Position numbers and translations under genes: made by a program
The notes under the pieces: generated by a model
Told to the model about the DNA's origin: nothing
What the model saw: only the letters and a program-made list of their open reading frames with translations
Databases searched by the model: none
Origin: CAYVLA01 sp964549615 [NCBI: uncultured Thermococci archaeon]
Lineage (GTDB): Archaea; CAYQAE01; CAYVLA01
Reading direction: 5' to 3'
Assembly: GCA_964549615.1 (NCBI GenBank)
Contig: CAZJVP010000100.1
Location: 1 to 26,930, forward strand
Length of the DNA stretch: 26,930 nt
Shown: positions 14,514-22,510 of the stretch, one piece after another
Layout of the letters: each line of letters starts with the position of its first letter
Position numbering within the stretch: the first letter of the stretch is position 1

Positions 14514-15498
14514 ACCGTGATCTGAAGTAGTCTTCATGCCGATGTCGGACCTTCACCGCCGCGCCGCGGTGCTCGAGTTCCCTTAAGGAGCTCACTATGA
14601 CGTTCATTGGCAGGTTCAGGCTTGAAGCGATGTCCTCCACTCTGCAGGGCCTCCTCTTTATCAGGCTCAGTATCTCAGCCTCCGTTTCGCGGTGACCGAG
14701 CCTTTTAGGGGACCGGTTTGCCCTTTCTTCGTACCTGGAGACGATCTTGGCGTTCGTGACAGACAGCTTGAATTTCTTGGCGATTGCCTCGAGCTTGTCT
14801 GGTTCAAGGGCGAGAACGAACTTCTCCGAGGGTGGCCTGGTCGGAGTGTTGATCTGGATCTCATCCGGTTCGATCCTCTCCGCTTGGCGCATCATGGCCT
14901 CAACGGCCTCGTCCCCGACGTTAGTGAGCCCGCCATTTTCGGATTCAAAGAACATCATCTGCAAAGCCAGTTCGCCAGTCATCTCACCTCTGAGCTTCAC
15001 CAGGCCTTCAACGATCCTGCCTTGCAGGATGCCCCGAGCAGGTCGGTTGACGGCCTCGAAAAGCCGTTGGTCCGGGGCGTCGAGCTTGGCAACCACGAGG
15101 TCAGCCATGGCGAGACTCCTCCTTACCTTTTCCTTCCCAACGAGGGATGAGTTCGTTAAGACAGCGATCGGTTTGTCCGTGAGGTTTCTCAAGCTTTCGA
15201 TGATCGCGCCCAGCTCGGGGTTCAGCGTGGGCTCTCCGCTTCCTGAGAAGGTGACGTAGTCGACTGAGGCGGGATCCAAAAGGTCAAGCGCCGTCTTTAC
15301 ATCGCGCAGGACCTGTTGTTTGGTTACCTGGGCCTGGACGAACCCCGATGCCTTCCGAAGAGTTCTTCCTAACTGACAGTACACGCAATCGAAGGTGCAG
15401 GTCTTCGGCGGCGGCACGACATCTATGCCCAGGGAAGGGCCTAGGCGCCACGAGGGAACAGGGCCGTACACCGCTGAAATTCTTCGTTTGCTTCCCAT
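14512..15498 (-). CDS. Radical SAM protein with C-terminal winged helix (COG0731-like)
   Basis: This 328-residue protein has the radical SAM cluster motif 'KTCTFDCVYCQLG' (C34, C38, C41), which holds a [4Fe-4S] cluster and cleaves S-adenosylmethionine. 'VTFSGSGEPTLNPELG' is the SAM-binding GGE-like segment. The N-terminal 'YGPVPSWRLGPSLGIDVVPP' is typical of COG0731 proteins. From about residue 265 a winged-helix segment ('ETEAEILSLIKRRPCRVEDI') is appended. Its reaction is unknown. As the last intact enzyme of the Mrp/MinD operon it may act on the cofactor or carrier proteins made there. Confidence 0.88.
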   Translation of the reverse strand: MGSKRRISAVYGPVPSWRLGPSLGIDVVPPPKTCTFDCVYCQLGRTLRKASGFVQAQVTKQQVLRDVKTALDLLDPASVDYVTFSGSGEPTLNPELGAIIESLRNLTDKPIAVLTNSSLVGKEKVRRSLAMADLVVAKLDAPDQRLFEAVNRPARGILQGRIVEGLVKLRGEMTGELALQMMFFESENGGLTNVGDEAVEAMMRQAERIEPDEIQINTPTRPPSEKFVLALEPDKLEAIAKKFKLSVTNAKIVSRYEERANRSPKRLGHRETEAEILSLIKRRPCRVEDIASSLNLPMNVIVSSLRELEHRGAAVKVRHRHEDYFRSR

Positions 15499-15548
15499 GG
15501 TTCATCTTGTCCTTCCGTCGGCCTCTCGTTGGGCAGCCCAACGATGAG

Positions 15549-15731
15549 TTAGGCAAACCCCTTTGGGACGAGATCCACCGCACAGAGCATGAAGAGCGCC
15601 GTGAACGCGATGAACGCCAACCAGCCGATGAAGGGGCTGGCGGTTTTGCCCGACAAGGACACTTGGAGGGGACCCTCGACGGCTCGGGCAAGAGACAGCA
15701 CATGAGTGATCGAACGGGGTGTTGTAGGCAT
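15549..15731 (-). CDS. Small single-helix membrane protein
   Basis: This 60-residue frame has one hydrophobic helix ('IGWLAFIAFTALFMLCAVDL') between a polar N-terminus and a short tail. It lies in the operon between the methyltransferase and radical SAM genes, 24 nt after the former's stop, with ATG and a weak GGGG ribosome site. Operon position and the clean helix favour a real gene. No family is recognised. Confidence 0.45.
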   Translation of the reverse strand: MPTTPRSITHVLSLARAVEGPLQVSLSGKTASPFIGWLAFIAFTALFMLCAVDLVPKGFA

Positions 15732-15755
15732 CCCCGTGATGGCGTAGCTTCGCGT

Positions 15756-16331
15756 TCACTTCTCATCACTCCTTTTCGATGTCGAATGGGACGCACACCT
15801 CATGAAGACCAGTATGCGGTCCTGAAACTCCCTGCCTTTCAAGATGAAACCTGTCTCGGTCACGAGGTCCTCAACTTCGGCCGGCCTCAAATGCATCGGG
15901 AATATCGTCAGGACGGCAGCGGGCTTTGCCACCCTGTGGATCTCATCTAGGAGGCCCTTACGATCTTCTACCTCTTGGAGTACATCGATGAGGAGCACGT
16001 GATCAACCGTTTCCTTCTCCAGGGGGATCTTTCCCTCCCCGGTAGACCTGATGATCACGATATTCGTCAGGCCCTCCTTTGCGGCTTTCGCCCTAACCCG
16101 CTCAAGCGCAGCGTCGCTCACATCCAAGGCGTAGACCCTCCCTTTCTGTGTCACCAGTCTTGCCGCCGGAATCGTGTACTTGCCAGACCCGCAACCGAAA
16201 TCCAGAACAACCTGCCCGGGCTTGAAGCCGAGCTGGGCCAGAAGCTCGTTCGGATTCTGGTCCAACCATTTCTTGAACCGCATTTCCCCGAGATGCGCGA
16301 CCATTCCGAAGTGCTTCGAGACTCGCCTCAC
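15756..16331 (-). CDS. Class I SAM-dependent methyltransferase
   Basis: This 191-residue protein has the Rossmann methyltransferase signatures: motif I 'VLDFGCGSGKYTIPAARL', the acidic end of strand 2 'VYALDVSD', and the motif IV region 'VDHVLLIDVLQEVEDRKGLL'. The short length and N-terminal 'FGMVAHLGEMRFKKWLDQNP' resemble the small ubiE-like methyltransferases often found near Mrp/NifX genes. The acceptor is unknown; metalloid or small-molecule methylation are options for this subgroup. The start is GTG with GAAGG just upstream. It lies 68 nt after the MinD-type gene and belongs to the same minus-strand operon. Confidence 0.87.
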   Translation of the reverse strand: MRRVSKHFGMVAHLGEMRFKKWLDQNPNELLAQLGFKPGQVVLDFGCGSGKYTIPAARLVTQKGRVYALDVSDAALERVRAKAAKEGLTNIVIIRSTGEGKIPLEKETVDHVLLIDVLQEVEDRKGLLDEIHRVAKPAAVLTIFPMHLRPAEVEDLVTETGFILKGREFQDRILVFMRCASHSTSKRSDEK

Positions 16332-16399
16332 CCTTCAATCCTCTCCATGATGGAAACGGCCTTCGCGGACCATGCAATGTCACCGATGCCTTCCGGGTA

Positions 16400-17275
16400 T
16401 CATGGTTGTGAGTTCCTCCCTAAGGTGAACAGGACGTCATGCCAAGCCTTTCGTATCTCACGGGACGCAGGGCAACGGGGCGAGTATTCGACCACCGGTT
16501 CGCCTGCCACCATGGCCCGAATCACGGTTGGATCAAAGGGTATCATGCCTACGACACTGACGCCGTTTCGCCGGCAAGACTCCACAATGCTCTCCGCGTT
16601 CGCCTCGTTGATGTCGTGCATGTTGATGATGACCACTTGTCTGACCTTGAAGTGGTTTGCCACGGCCATCACCCTCTCTAGGTCGTGCCGCCCCGAGAGG
16701 GTTGGCTCCGCGACCATGACCGCTAGGTCAACGCCCGTGAGAGAGGAGATCAAGGGACACCCTATCCCGGGCGGCCCATCGATGAGTATGGTGTCTAGGC
16801 CTTCCTTCTCGGCTAGGAACCTTGCGTTCTGTCTTACCAGGGCCACCAATTTGCCCGAGTTTGCCTCGGCGGTGCCGAGCTTCGCATGGGACATCGGCCC
16901 GTACTTGGTATCGGAGATGTATGCGTGGCCGGAGACCCTCTCTCGGAGGCTGATCGCGCCTGCCGGACAGACGTATGCGCAGACGCCGCACCCCTCGCAC
17001 ATTATCGGGTCGACCTCAAAATCCCTGATTGCGTCGTATCTGCAGGCATCCTTGCACAGTCCACACTCAGTGCACTTCTCCTTGTCGATCGTCGCAAGCT
17101 TTGAGCCTTGGAATTCCTGTTTGGAGACCACTCTTGGTCTGAGGAGCAGATGCAGGGTGGCTGCGTCCACATCGCAGTCAGCCAGAACGATCCTGCCGGC
17201 CAGAGCGGCAAAGGATGCAGCTATTGTGGTCTTTCCTGTCCCTCCCTTGCCGCTGGCTACCACCATCTGCCTCAT
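16400..17275 (-). CDS. MinD-type ATPase with inserted ferredoxin domain (copy 1)
   Basis: This 291-residue P-loop ATPase of the MinD/ParA class has the deviant Walker A 'GKGGTGKTT' (residues 9-17). Two [4Fe-4S] ferredoxin motifs are inserted: C68-C71-C74-C78 and C93-C96-C99-C103. 'ILIDGPPGIGCPL' supplies Walker B. Such proteins occur in pairs in orp-type loci and are thought to load or transfer Fe-S clusters under ATP control. The start is the ATG at 17275, which overlaps the stop of the partner gene as ATGA; a longer frame to 17329 would lie inside that gene. Translation is therefore coupled and the two probably form a heterodimer. Confidence 0.92.
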   Translation of the reverse strand: MRQMVVASGKGGTGKTTIAASFAALAGRIVLADCDVDAATLHLLLRPRVVSKQEFQGSKLATIDKEKCTECGLCKDACRYDAIRDFEVDPIMCEGCGVCAYVCPAGAISLRERVSGHAYISDTKYGPMSHAKLGTAEANSGKLVALVRQNARFLAEKEGLDTILIDGPPGIGCPLISSLTGVDLAVMVAEPTLSGRHDLERVMAVANHFKVRQVVIINMHDINEANAESIVESCRRNGVSVVGMIPFDPTVIRAMVAGEPVVEYSPRCPASREIRKAWHDVLFTLGRNSQP

Positions 17276-18111
17276 TTGACGGCAGCCTCCTTCGCCCTGG
17301 TCGCGAGCGAGGCCAACTTGTCCTTCCACTCGTGCATCCGGGTGACGAAGGGCGTTCCTTCCGAGTAAAGTTCTGCGATCGCCTTGTCGAACGGAATCTC
17401 AAGGAGAATTGGCACGCCCTCTTTCCGGCAATAGTCGTACACTTTCGTGTCACCGATCCCCGCGCGGTTGACGACGACGCCAAAGGGGATTCCCATCTGC
17501 CGAAGCAGACCGACCATGAGCTCGAGATCGTGGAGTCCGAAGGGCGTTGGCTCCGTGACGAGGATGCAGTAGTCAGTTCCCCATACGGATTGAATGACCG
17601 GGCAGGACGTCCCAGGTGGGGAATCGATGATGGTGATGCGAGTCGGGTTGACATTTCTCTTGAGCTCACGTATGACTGGACCGGGCATCGGTTCTCCCAA
17701 GCTCAGCTCGCCGTACGAGAAGTCGATGCGCCCGGCCGTGCCTGTCTTTATGACTCCGACCTCGCGGTCGACCTCAGTTATCGCCTTCTTGGGGCAGACA
17801 AGGCGGCATCCCCCGCAGCCGTGGCAAAGGTGGGAAAACACCATCGTCCTCTCCGGCACGACAGCTATGGCATGGAACTGGCAGAACTCCGCGCACTTGC
17901 CGCATCGGTCGCAAAGCGCATGGTCGACCTTGGGCACGGGCACGTAGACCGGCCTGACGGCATCGATGCGCGGCTTCAGGAATATGTGGGCGTTCGGCTC
18001 CTCGACGTCGCAGTCGATCAGCTGAACCGGTTCCTGCATGGAGAGCGCCATGTTGACGGCCACTGTGGTCTTCCCTGTTCCCCCTTTGCCGCTCGCTACG
18101 GAGATCATCAC
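17272..18111 (-). CDS. MinD-type ATPase with inserted ferredoxin domain (copy 2)
   Basis: This 279-residue paralogue of the neighbouring ATPase has Walker A 'GKGGTGKTT' (9-17), ferredoxin motifs C67-C70-C73-C77 and C96-C99-C102-C106, and Walker B-like 'TIIDSPPGTSCPV'. It is a cytoplasmic Fe-S ATPase. It begins GTG-ATG; either codon may be used, with AGGGA upstream. Its stop overlaps the next gene's start as ATGA, which implies a fixed stoichiometry with the partner. In orp-like loci such pairs act with a NifX-fold carrier and an Mrp ATPase, all of which are encoded here. Confidence 0.92.
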   Translation of the reverse strand: MMISVASGKGGTGKTTVAVNMALSMQEPVQLIDCDVEEPNAHIFLKPRIDAVRPVYVPVPKVDHALCDRCGKCAEFCQFHAIAVVPERTMVFSHLCHGCGGCRLVCPKKAITEVDREVGVIKTGTAGRIDFSYGELSLGEPMPGPVIRELKRNVNPTRITIIDSPPGTSCPVIQSVWGTDYCILVTEPTPFGLHDLELMVGLLRQMGIPFGVVVNRAGIGDTKVYDYCRKEGVPILLEIPFDKAIAELYSEGTPFVTRMHEWKDKLASLATRAKEAAVK

Positions 18112-18225
18112 AATATTTCCCTACCAACTCCTTGTTTGCTCACATCACCGCACTTTCTTCTTCGCCGGCAGCGATAACTCGCCAGTCGTCTTGTCACCCG
18201 ATTTCTGGTGGGCCGTGGACTTGGA

Positions 18226-19095
18226 TCATCTGACGGAATGCTCGATCGTGTCGACGATCGATCTGAAAGCCTTTGCGGCCGGCGAATCTGGATCCTTTAG
18301 CATGAAGGAAGCACCCTCGTCAGAGGCCTGGCAAATGCGCGGGTCGAGGGGGATCGAGCCGAGAAACGGAACACCCAGTTCGGTAGCTATCTTGGCTCCT
18401 CCGCCTTTCTTGAAGATTTCGACCTGGGCACCGCAGTTGGGGCAGACGAACCCGCTCATGTTCTCAATCATGCCTATGATGGGCACCCTCAGCTCGCGTG
18501 CGAAGGTAGCCGCCTTCTTCACGACGATCTGAGAGGCCTCCGAGGGTATCGTAACGATGATGGTCCCGTCCATTTCGGGGATGAGTTGCACGATGCTGAG
18601 TGGCTCGTCGCCCGTGCCCGGGGGAAGATCCACGAGGAGGAAGTCGAGTTTGCCCCATACGAATTCGGACAAGAACTGTCGGATGGCAGCCATCTTGAGC
18701 GGGCCCCGCCAGATGACCGGTGCCCCGTCCTCTGGGAGGAGGAAGTCCATTGAGACGACCCTGATGCCGAAGCGGCCAACTGCAGGAAAGGCTCCAGGCG
18801 GCCCCACGGTGATATGCTCTCCCCTCATGCCGAGCATCTTCGGGATGCAAGGCCCGTGGATGTCGGCATCGAGAACTCCCACCTGATAGTTTCTTTGGGC
18901 TAGGGCAATCGCCAGGTTCGCAGTTACGGTGCTCTTTCCTACACCTCCCTTGCCGCTTATGATCGCAATCTTGTGTTTGATCTGGCTCATTCTGGCTTTG
19001 AGCAATTCGTCCTGCCCAGAGACCTGCCCCTTGTCGTCGGTCGATCCCTCTGCCATGTTGTGATGGGCAGCTTGGCGGTCGCAATGCTCGCTCAT
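18226..19095 (-). CDS. Mrp/NBP35-family Fe-S cluster carrier ATPase
   Basis: This 289-residue protein has Walker A 'GKGGVGKST' (48-56), the family segment 'DADIHGPCIPKMLGM', 'LPPGTGDEPLS' and the cluster-ligand pair C218-x-x-C221 ('VCPNCGAQVE') that holds a bridging [4Fe-4S] cluster in ApbC/NBP35 dimers. The role is transient carriage of Fe-S clusters to targets. A cysteine near the N-terminus (C5) precedes an extra hydrophilic stretch of about 35 residues. The gene starts 9 nt after the flavoprotein stop. The frame stays open for 26 codons beyond its TGA and encodes a Lys-rich tail; the gap to the next gene holds nothing else. Confidence 0.92.
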   Translation of the reverse strand: MSEHCDRQAAHHNMAEGSTDDKGQVSGQDELLKARMSQIKHKIAIISGKGGVGKSTVTANLAIALAQRNYQVGVLDADIHGPCIPKMLGMRGEHITVGPPGAFPAVGRFGIRVVSMDFLLPEDGAPVIWRGPLKMAAIRQFLSEFVWGKLDFLLVDLPPGTGDEPLSIVQLIPEMDGTIIVTIPSEASQIVVKKAATFARELRVPIIGMIENMSGFVCPNCGAQVEIFKKGGGAKIATELGVPFLGSIPLDPRICQASDEGASFMLKDPDSPAAKAFRSIVDTIEHSVR

Positions 19096-19104
19096 ATTGT
19101 CACT

Positions 19105-20463
19105 TCATGTGGCTTTCGAGCTGCGTCTGACTGCGGCGTCTTCGGCCGCGTTGGCGATCTGGTAGGTTATGGGTGAGCCCGTAAGCGCTGGATGGGTTCC
19201 CATCTGGAACGTCGCGATCTCCTCCATCGTCATCCTCTTCTGGATCATCGCCGCCAGGATGTTGGCGACCTCGCCGCTCGTCGGGCCACAGCAGACCTGC
19301 CCGCCTAGCAGCTCGCCCGTCGCTTTGTCAAACACGAGCTTGACTTTCATTTCGGTGGTCTTTGGCATGGAGGCCGGGTGCTTATCAGGCCCCATCGCGA
19401 TGCCAACGATGGGTTCATACATTGCGTCTCTCGCCGCTTTCTCCGTGAGTCCCGCTGCACACATCGCATGATCGCCGATCGTGGTCGAGAACGTGCCTAT
19501 CGTGCCCTCATTCCTCCTTCGCAGCTGGAAGAGGTTTGCACCCGCGATGCTTCCTTCCCTAGCTGCAACAGAGGCCAGTCTGAAGGCTACCGGCTGCCTC
19601 GTGAAGAACGACGTCTTCTCCGCACAGTCCCCGACGGCGAAGATCGTCTTGTCGCTGGTCCTCATGTATTGATCGACCCACACCGCGCGCTGGTGTCCCA
19701 GCCTCAAACCGGCCTGTTCGGCGAGTTCGGTGTTGGGCGCAACACCAATGGCCACAAGAACTAGGTCGGCTGTCAGTTCCTCGCCCGTGCTCAGTCGGAC
19801 CTTCTGGACTTTCTCATCGCCCAGGATGGCTTCCACGCGACCGTTCACCCTGGTTTTCACGCCCCTTTCCGACAGTCTCTTCTCGGCAAGAACGCAGAAC
19901 TCCTCATCATATGCAAGTTCGAGGCAGTGGGGCAGCATCTCGACGATCGTCACATCTAGGCCCCTTTTCCTGAACTCGTCCGCAAACTCCATGCCGACGA
20001 ATCCTCCACCGATGACCAAGACATGTGCGGCGTCTTTCAGCGCGTCGGACAACTTCTTCAGGTATTCGAAGTCCTTTCTTGCGAAGAATACGTTCTCCAG
20101 ATCGATACCGGGAATCTTGGGGACGATCGGCGATGAACCCGTTGCCAAGACCAGCCTTTCGTATTCGATCGTTGAACCGCTTGAAGTGAGGACCGATCGC
20201 TTGTTTCTGTCTATCGATGTCACCTCTTCGACAAGGAGTTCGATGTTGTTTTTCGATAGGAGGGCGTCAGGAATCAGGTTCTTGTCTGGTGAGCCGATCG
20301 TTCCCAAGATGTAGGGGATTCCGCACGGTACCAGCACCTGCCTCTCCCTTCGGACGAGCGTGATCTGGGCGTCCTCATGATGTGCCCTTGCGGTCACCCC
20401 CGTGGCTATGCCGGCCGCGCTTCCGCCTATGATGAGTATGTCGGTCTTTTCCGTATGGGCCAT
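19105..20463 (-). CDS. CoA-disulfide-reductase/NADH-oxidase-type flavoprotein
   Basis: This 452-residue pyridine nucleotide-disulfide oxidoreductase has an FAD-binding 'IIGGSAAGIATG', a single active-site Cys in 'VPCGIPYI' (C47) as in CoA-disulfide reductases, an NAD(P)H-binding 'VLVIGGGFVGMEFADEF', a second FAD contact 'IFAVGDCAE' and a C-terminal dimerisation domain ('GEVANILAAMIQKRMTMEE'). Members reduce CoA disulfide, polysulfide or oxygen. Within this operon it could supply electrons or reduced sulfur for cluster assembly. It follows the NifX-like gene by 53 nt and is 9 nt upstream of the Mrp gene. The exact substrate is not determinable. Confidence 0.9.
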   Translation of the reverse strand: MAHTEKTDILIIGGSAAGIATGVTARAHHEDAQITLVRRERQVLVPCGIPYILGTIGSPDKNLIPDALLSKNNIELLVEEVTSIDRNKRSVLTSSGSTIEYERLVLATGSSPIVPKIPGIDLENVFFARKDFEYLKKLSDALKDAAHVLVIGGGFVGMEFADEFRKRGLDVTIVEMLPHCLELAYDEEFCVLAEKRLSERGVKTRVNGRVEAILGDEKVQKVRLSTGEELTADLVLVAIGVAPNTELAEQAGLRLGHQRAVWVDQYMRTSDKTIFAVGDCAEKTSFFTRQPVAFRLASVAAREGSIAGANLFQLRRRNEGTIGTFSTTIGDHAMCAAGLTEKAARDAMYEPIVGIAMGPDKHPASMPKTTEMKVKLVFDKATGELLGGQVCCGPTSGEVANILAAMIQKRMTMEEIATFQMGTHPALTGSPITYQIANAAEDAAVRRSSKAT

Positions 20464-20516
20464 CTCCTCTGCCTCGTGATATCCGTGGGTCAGGCTTGCG
20501 ACTGAGCCTGCGCTCG

Positions 20517-20888
20517 TCAGAGGCGGTGACGTGCTTGCCTGCAGGCTTCGGTCAACCCCCTCAGCCCGCCTCCCACGTACCCTTGCACTGCGTCTTGCAA
20601 GGTGGTGACGTCGCCAGTGAAGACGGCTATTCCCCTCATCTGGAAAGCATTCAGCCCCCTTGGCCCCATGCCCTTGACTACCAAGGCATCGGGCCTGAGG
20701 CCTGCGATGAGCTCCTCGACCGACACGCGCCCGCCCAGGTGTTCGCCGGTGTTCTCTTCTACCCGGACATCCTGTATCTTGCCGTCTTTCCCGACCTCAA
20801 CGATGGCGAAGAAGGGTGCCCTTCCGAAGTGCTGGGCAACGATCGACTTTAGTCCCTCATCCCTCTCGATGGGAACGATGACTCTCAT
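20517..20888 (-). CDS. NifX-like protein, first gene of the Mrp/MinD operon
   Basis: This 123-residue single-domain NifX-type protein has 'VAQHFGRAPFFAIVEVGKDG' and 'LRPDALVVKGMGPRGLNAFQ'. It is the fourth NifX-fold domain in the window and heads the minus-strand operon. It starts with ATG after a short leader and probably carries the metal-sulfur cargo that the downstream ATPases handle. It has a divergent C-terminal tail ('GLRGLTEACRQARHRL') with one Cys. Which metal it binds is unknown. Confidence 0.87.
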   Translation of the reverse strand: MRVIVPIERDEGLKSIVAQHFGRAPFFAIVEVGKDGKIQDVRVEENTGEHLGGRVSVEELIAGLRPDALVVKGMGPRGLNAFQMRGIAVFTGDVTTLQDAVQGYVGGGLRGLTEACRQARHRL

Positions 20889-20917
20889 TGTTGTCGCCTT
20901 GTGGGTTCAAGAAGCGA

Positions 20918-20950
20918 ATCAGTTATACATCTATTGTTCGAAAATCGAAC
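20918..20950 (-). promoter_or_regulatory. Promoter and palindromic operator of the Mrp/MinD operon
   Basis: On the minus strand a TATA-like TGTATAACTG (about 20920-20929) lies some 33-40 nt upstream of the NifX start. Directly upstream of it is a perfect palindrome, GTTCGA-AAA-TCGAAC (20936-20950), where the BRE would be. This 110-bp gap separates two divergent units (NifX operon and DUF89 gene), so one regulator could control both. Confidence 0.5.
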
Positions 20951-21007
20951 CAAGCCGCTCCCTGACAATCCAATGGCCAGCTTCCGTTCATCGGTGAGGT
21001 GGGGCTC

Positions 21008-21868
21008 ATGAGGTTGAACCTAGATTGCATTCCTTGCTTTCAGAGGCAGGCGCTTCAGGCCATACGGTTCGTGACCGATGACGACGCCGTTCACGAGCTT
21101 GTCTTGCGGGAGGTCATGAAACGGCTTCAAGACCTCAGGTGGGAGTCCAGTCCGCCCACAATGGCTCGGCAGGTTCACCGGCTGATCAGGCAGCTTGGTG
21201 GAAACAGGGATCCCTACGCACGTGTCAAGAGGGAAAGCAACGATCATGCTTTGAGGCTGTATCCCAAGCTCAAACGGATGGTCGAGGAGAGCAGGGATCC
21301 GCTCATGACGGCTGTCAGGTTCGCGATTGCAGGCAACGTCATGGACTTCGGGGCGTTCCAGGAGTTTGACCTAGAGAAGGCTCTAGACTCAAGCCTGAAG
21401 ATGAGGTTCGGTGTGGACGACTACCCGAGATTCAGGGCGATGCTCGGGAATGCTAGGAAGGTTCTCTACTTTGCGGATAACGCGGGCGAGATAGTTCTCG
21501 ACAGGCTTTTGATCGAGACCATGATGAATCGTGCACGCGTCAACGAGGTCAGCCTAGTGCTCAAGGGCGGCCCGCTCATCAATGATGCGACGGTTGCGGA
21601 TGCAGTCTATGTGGGGCTGGAAAAAGTCCCAGGAGTGAAGTTCCTGAATGTGAGCAACGGAGATCCCGGAACGGGCCCGGAAAGGACCTCTCAAGAGGTC
21701 GTGGAGTGGATTGACAGGCACGACCTAGCCATATCGAAGGGTCAAGGCAACTACGAGGATCTGAGCGAACTGCACAACATCTTCTTCATGCTCATCGCCA
21801 AATGTCCGTTGGTGGCCTCGGATCTGGGGGTCAGTCCGGGAGACGTGGTGCTGAAGTACAGGCCCTAG
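21008..21868 (+). CDS. DUF89 (ARMT1-like) damage-control phosphatase family protein
   Basis: The 286-residue product begins 'MRLNLDCIPCFQRQAL' with the C7-x-x-C10 pair usual in archaeal DUF89 proteins. It has the metal/phosphate motifs 'YFADNAGEIVLDRLLI', 'LKGGPLINDATVADA' and 'ISKGQGNYEDLSEL'. DUF89 enzymes are metal-dependent phosphatases that remove damaged or side-product phosphometabolites. The start at 21008 is preferred over GTG at 20999 because GAGGTG lies just upstream and the family N-terminus begins there. It is divergent from the NifX operon and 72 nt before the Lrp-type gene. Confidence 0.9.
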   Translation: MRLNLDCIPCFQRQALQAIRFVTDDDAVHELVLREVMKRLQDLRWESSPPTMARQVHRLIRQLGGNRDPYARVKRESNDHALRLYPKLKRMVEESRDPLMTAVRFAIAGNVMDFGAFQEFDLEKALDSSLKMRFGVDDYPRFRAMLGNARKVLYFADNAGEIVLDRLLIETMMNRARVNEVSLVLKGGPLINDATVADAVYVGLEKVPGVKFLNVSNGDPGTGPERTSQEVVEWIDRHDLAISKGQGNYEDLSELHNIFFMLIAKCPLVASDLGVSPGDVVLKYRP

Positions 21869-21940
21869 GAGAGATATCATGGTTGGCCACGACATCGCAT
21901 GGGTTTACGCTTCGAAAAACGAACTGGGAGGAAGGTCGGA

Positions 21941-22510
21941 ATGGACGATGTGGACCGAAAAGTAGTATCACTTCTGCAGATCGATGGCAGGATGACCTAC
22001 GAGGAGCTTGGCAAACAGGTAGGGTTAACTGGCGTGGGCGTGAAGAAGAGGGTCAGAAAGATGCTCAACCACGAGTTGATAAGGATCTCCGCTCTTCTGA
22101 ACGCCGAGAAGCTTGAGCTTCAGGCAGCCGTGGTTCTTCTCGAAATGGAGAATGCCGAAGCGATGAGACGAATCATAGAGCGGTTCAAGAACTGCCCTCG
22201 CGTGGTGCAGATCTTCTCAACAATTGGAGGCTACAATCTCATCGCGTTCATAGTTGCGGAGGACCGTGGAACGCTCGAAAGCGTATCGATGGAGAAGTGC
22301 TCTTTGAGGAGCAGCGAAGGGATTCGCAGGTCAGAGTTCTATCCCGTGGGCAAGGTCCATTATGCGCCATTTCTTCAGGTGAGGCAATACTTGGCGCACA
22401 AGGGCAGGCAAGAAACTCCCTGCAGTGTGGACTGCCGCCCGTGCGAGAGCTTCCATACCGGAAGGTGCGTAGCCTGCCCCGCAACGATGCACTACCGTGG
22501 CTCGCTGTGA
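21941..22510 (+). CDS. Lrp/AsnC-type regulator with C-terminal Cys cluster
   Basis: This 189-residue protein has an N-terminal AsnC helix-turn-helix ('VDRKVVSLLQIDGRMTYEEL') and a central ligand-binding alpha-beta domain ('VVQIFSTIGGYNLIAFIVA'). Its C-terminal tail has five cysteines: C161, C165, C168, C176 and C179 ('CSVDCRPCESF', 'GRCVACPATMHYRG'). That tail could bind zinc or an Fe-S cluster, making it a redox or metal sensor; similar tails occur in some archaeal Lrp proteins. The ATG at 21941 has GGGAGG upstream; a longer frame adds 14 residues before the family start. The following 259 bases (22511-22769) hold nothing I can assign. Confidence 0.88.
   Translation: MDDVDRKVVSLLQIDGRMTYEELGKQVGLTGVGVKKRVRKMLNHELIRISALLNAEKLELQAAVVLLEMENAEAMRRIIERFKNCPRVVQIFSTIGGYNLIAFIVAEDRGTLESVSMEKCSLRSSEGIRRSEFYPVGKVHYAPFLQVRQYLAHKGRQETPCSVDCRPCESFHTGRCVACPATMHYRGSL

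Noticed and set aside
15975-17279. A 434-codon open frame on the plus strand
   Set aside because: It lies opposite the methyltransferase and MinD-type genes, which have unmistakable catalytic motifs; GC-rich antisense frames are often open.
17215-18177. A 320-codon open frame on the plus strand
   Set aside because: It is antisense to the second ferredoxin-MinD gene and lacks any motif.
20936-20950. Possible T-arm of a tRNA (GTTCGA followed by TCGAAC)
   Set aside because: The flanking stems of a T-arm do not pair, and no acceptor, D or anticodon arm could be found nearby.
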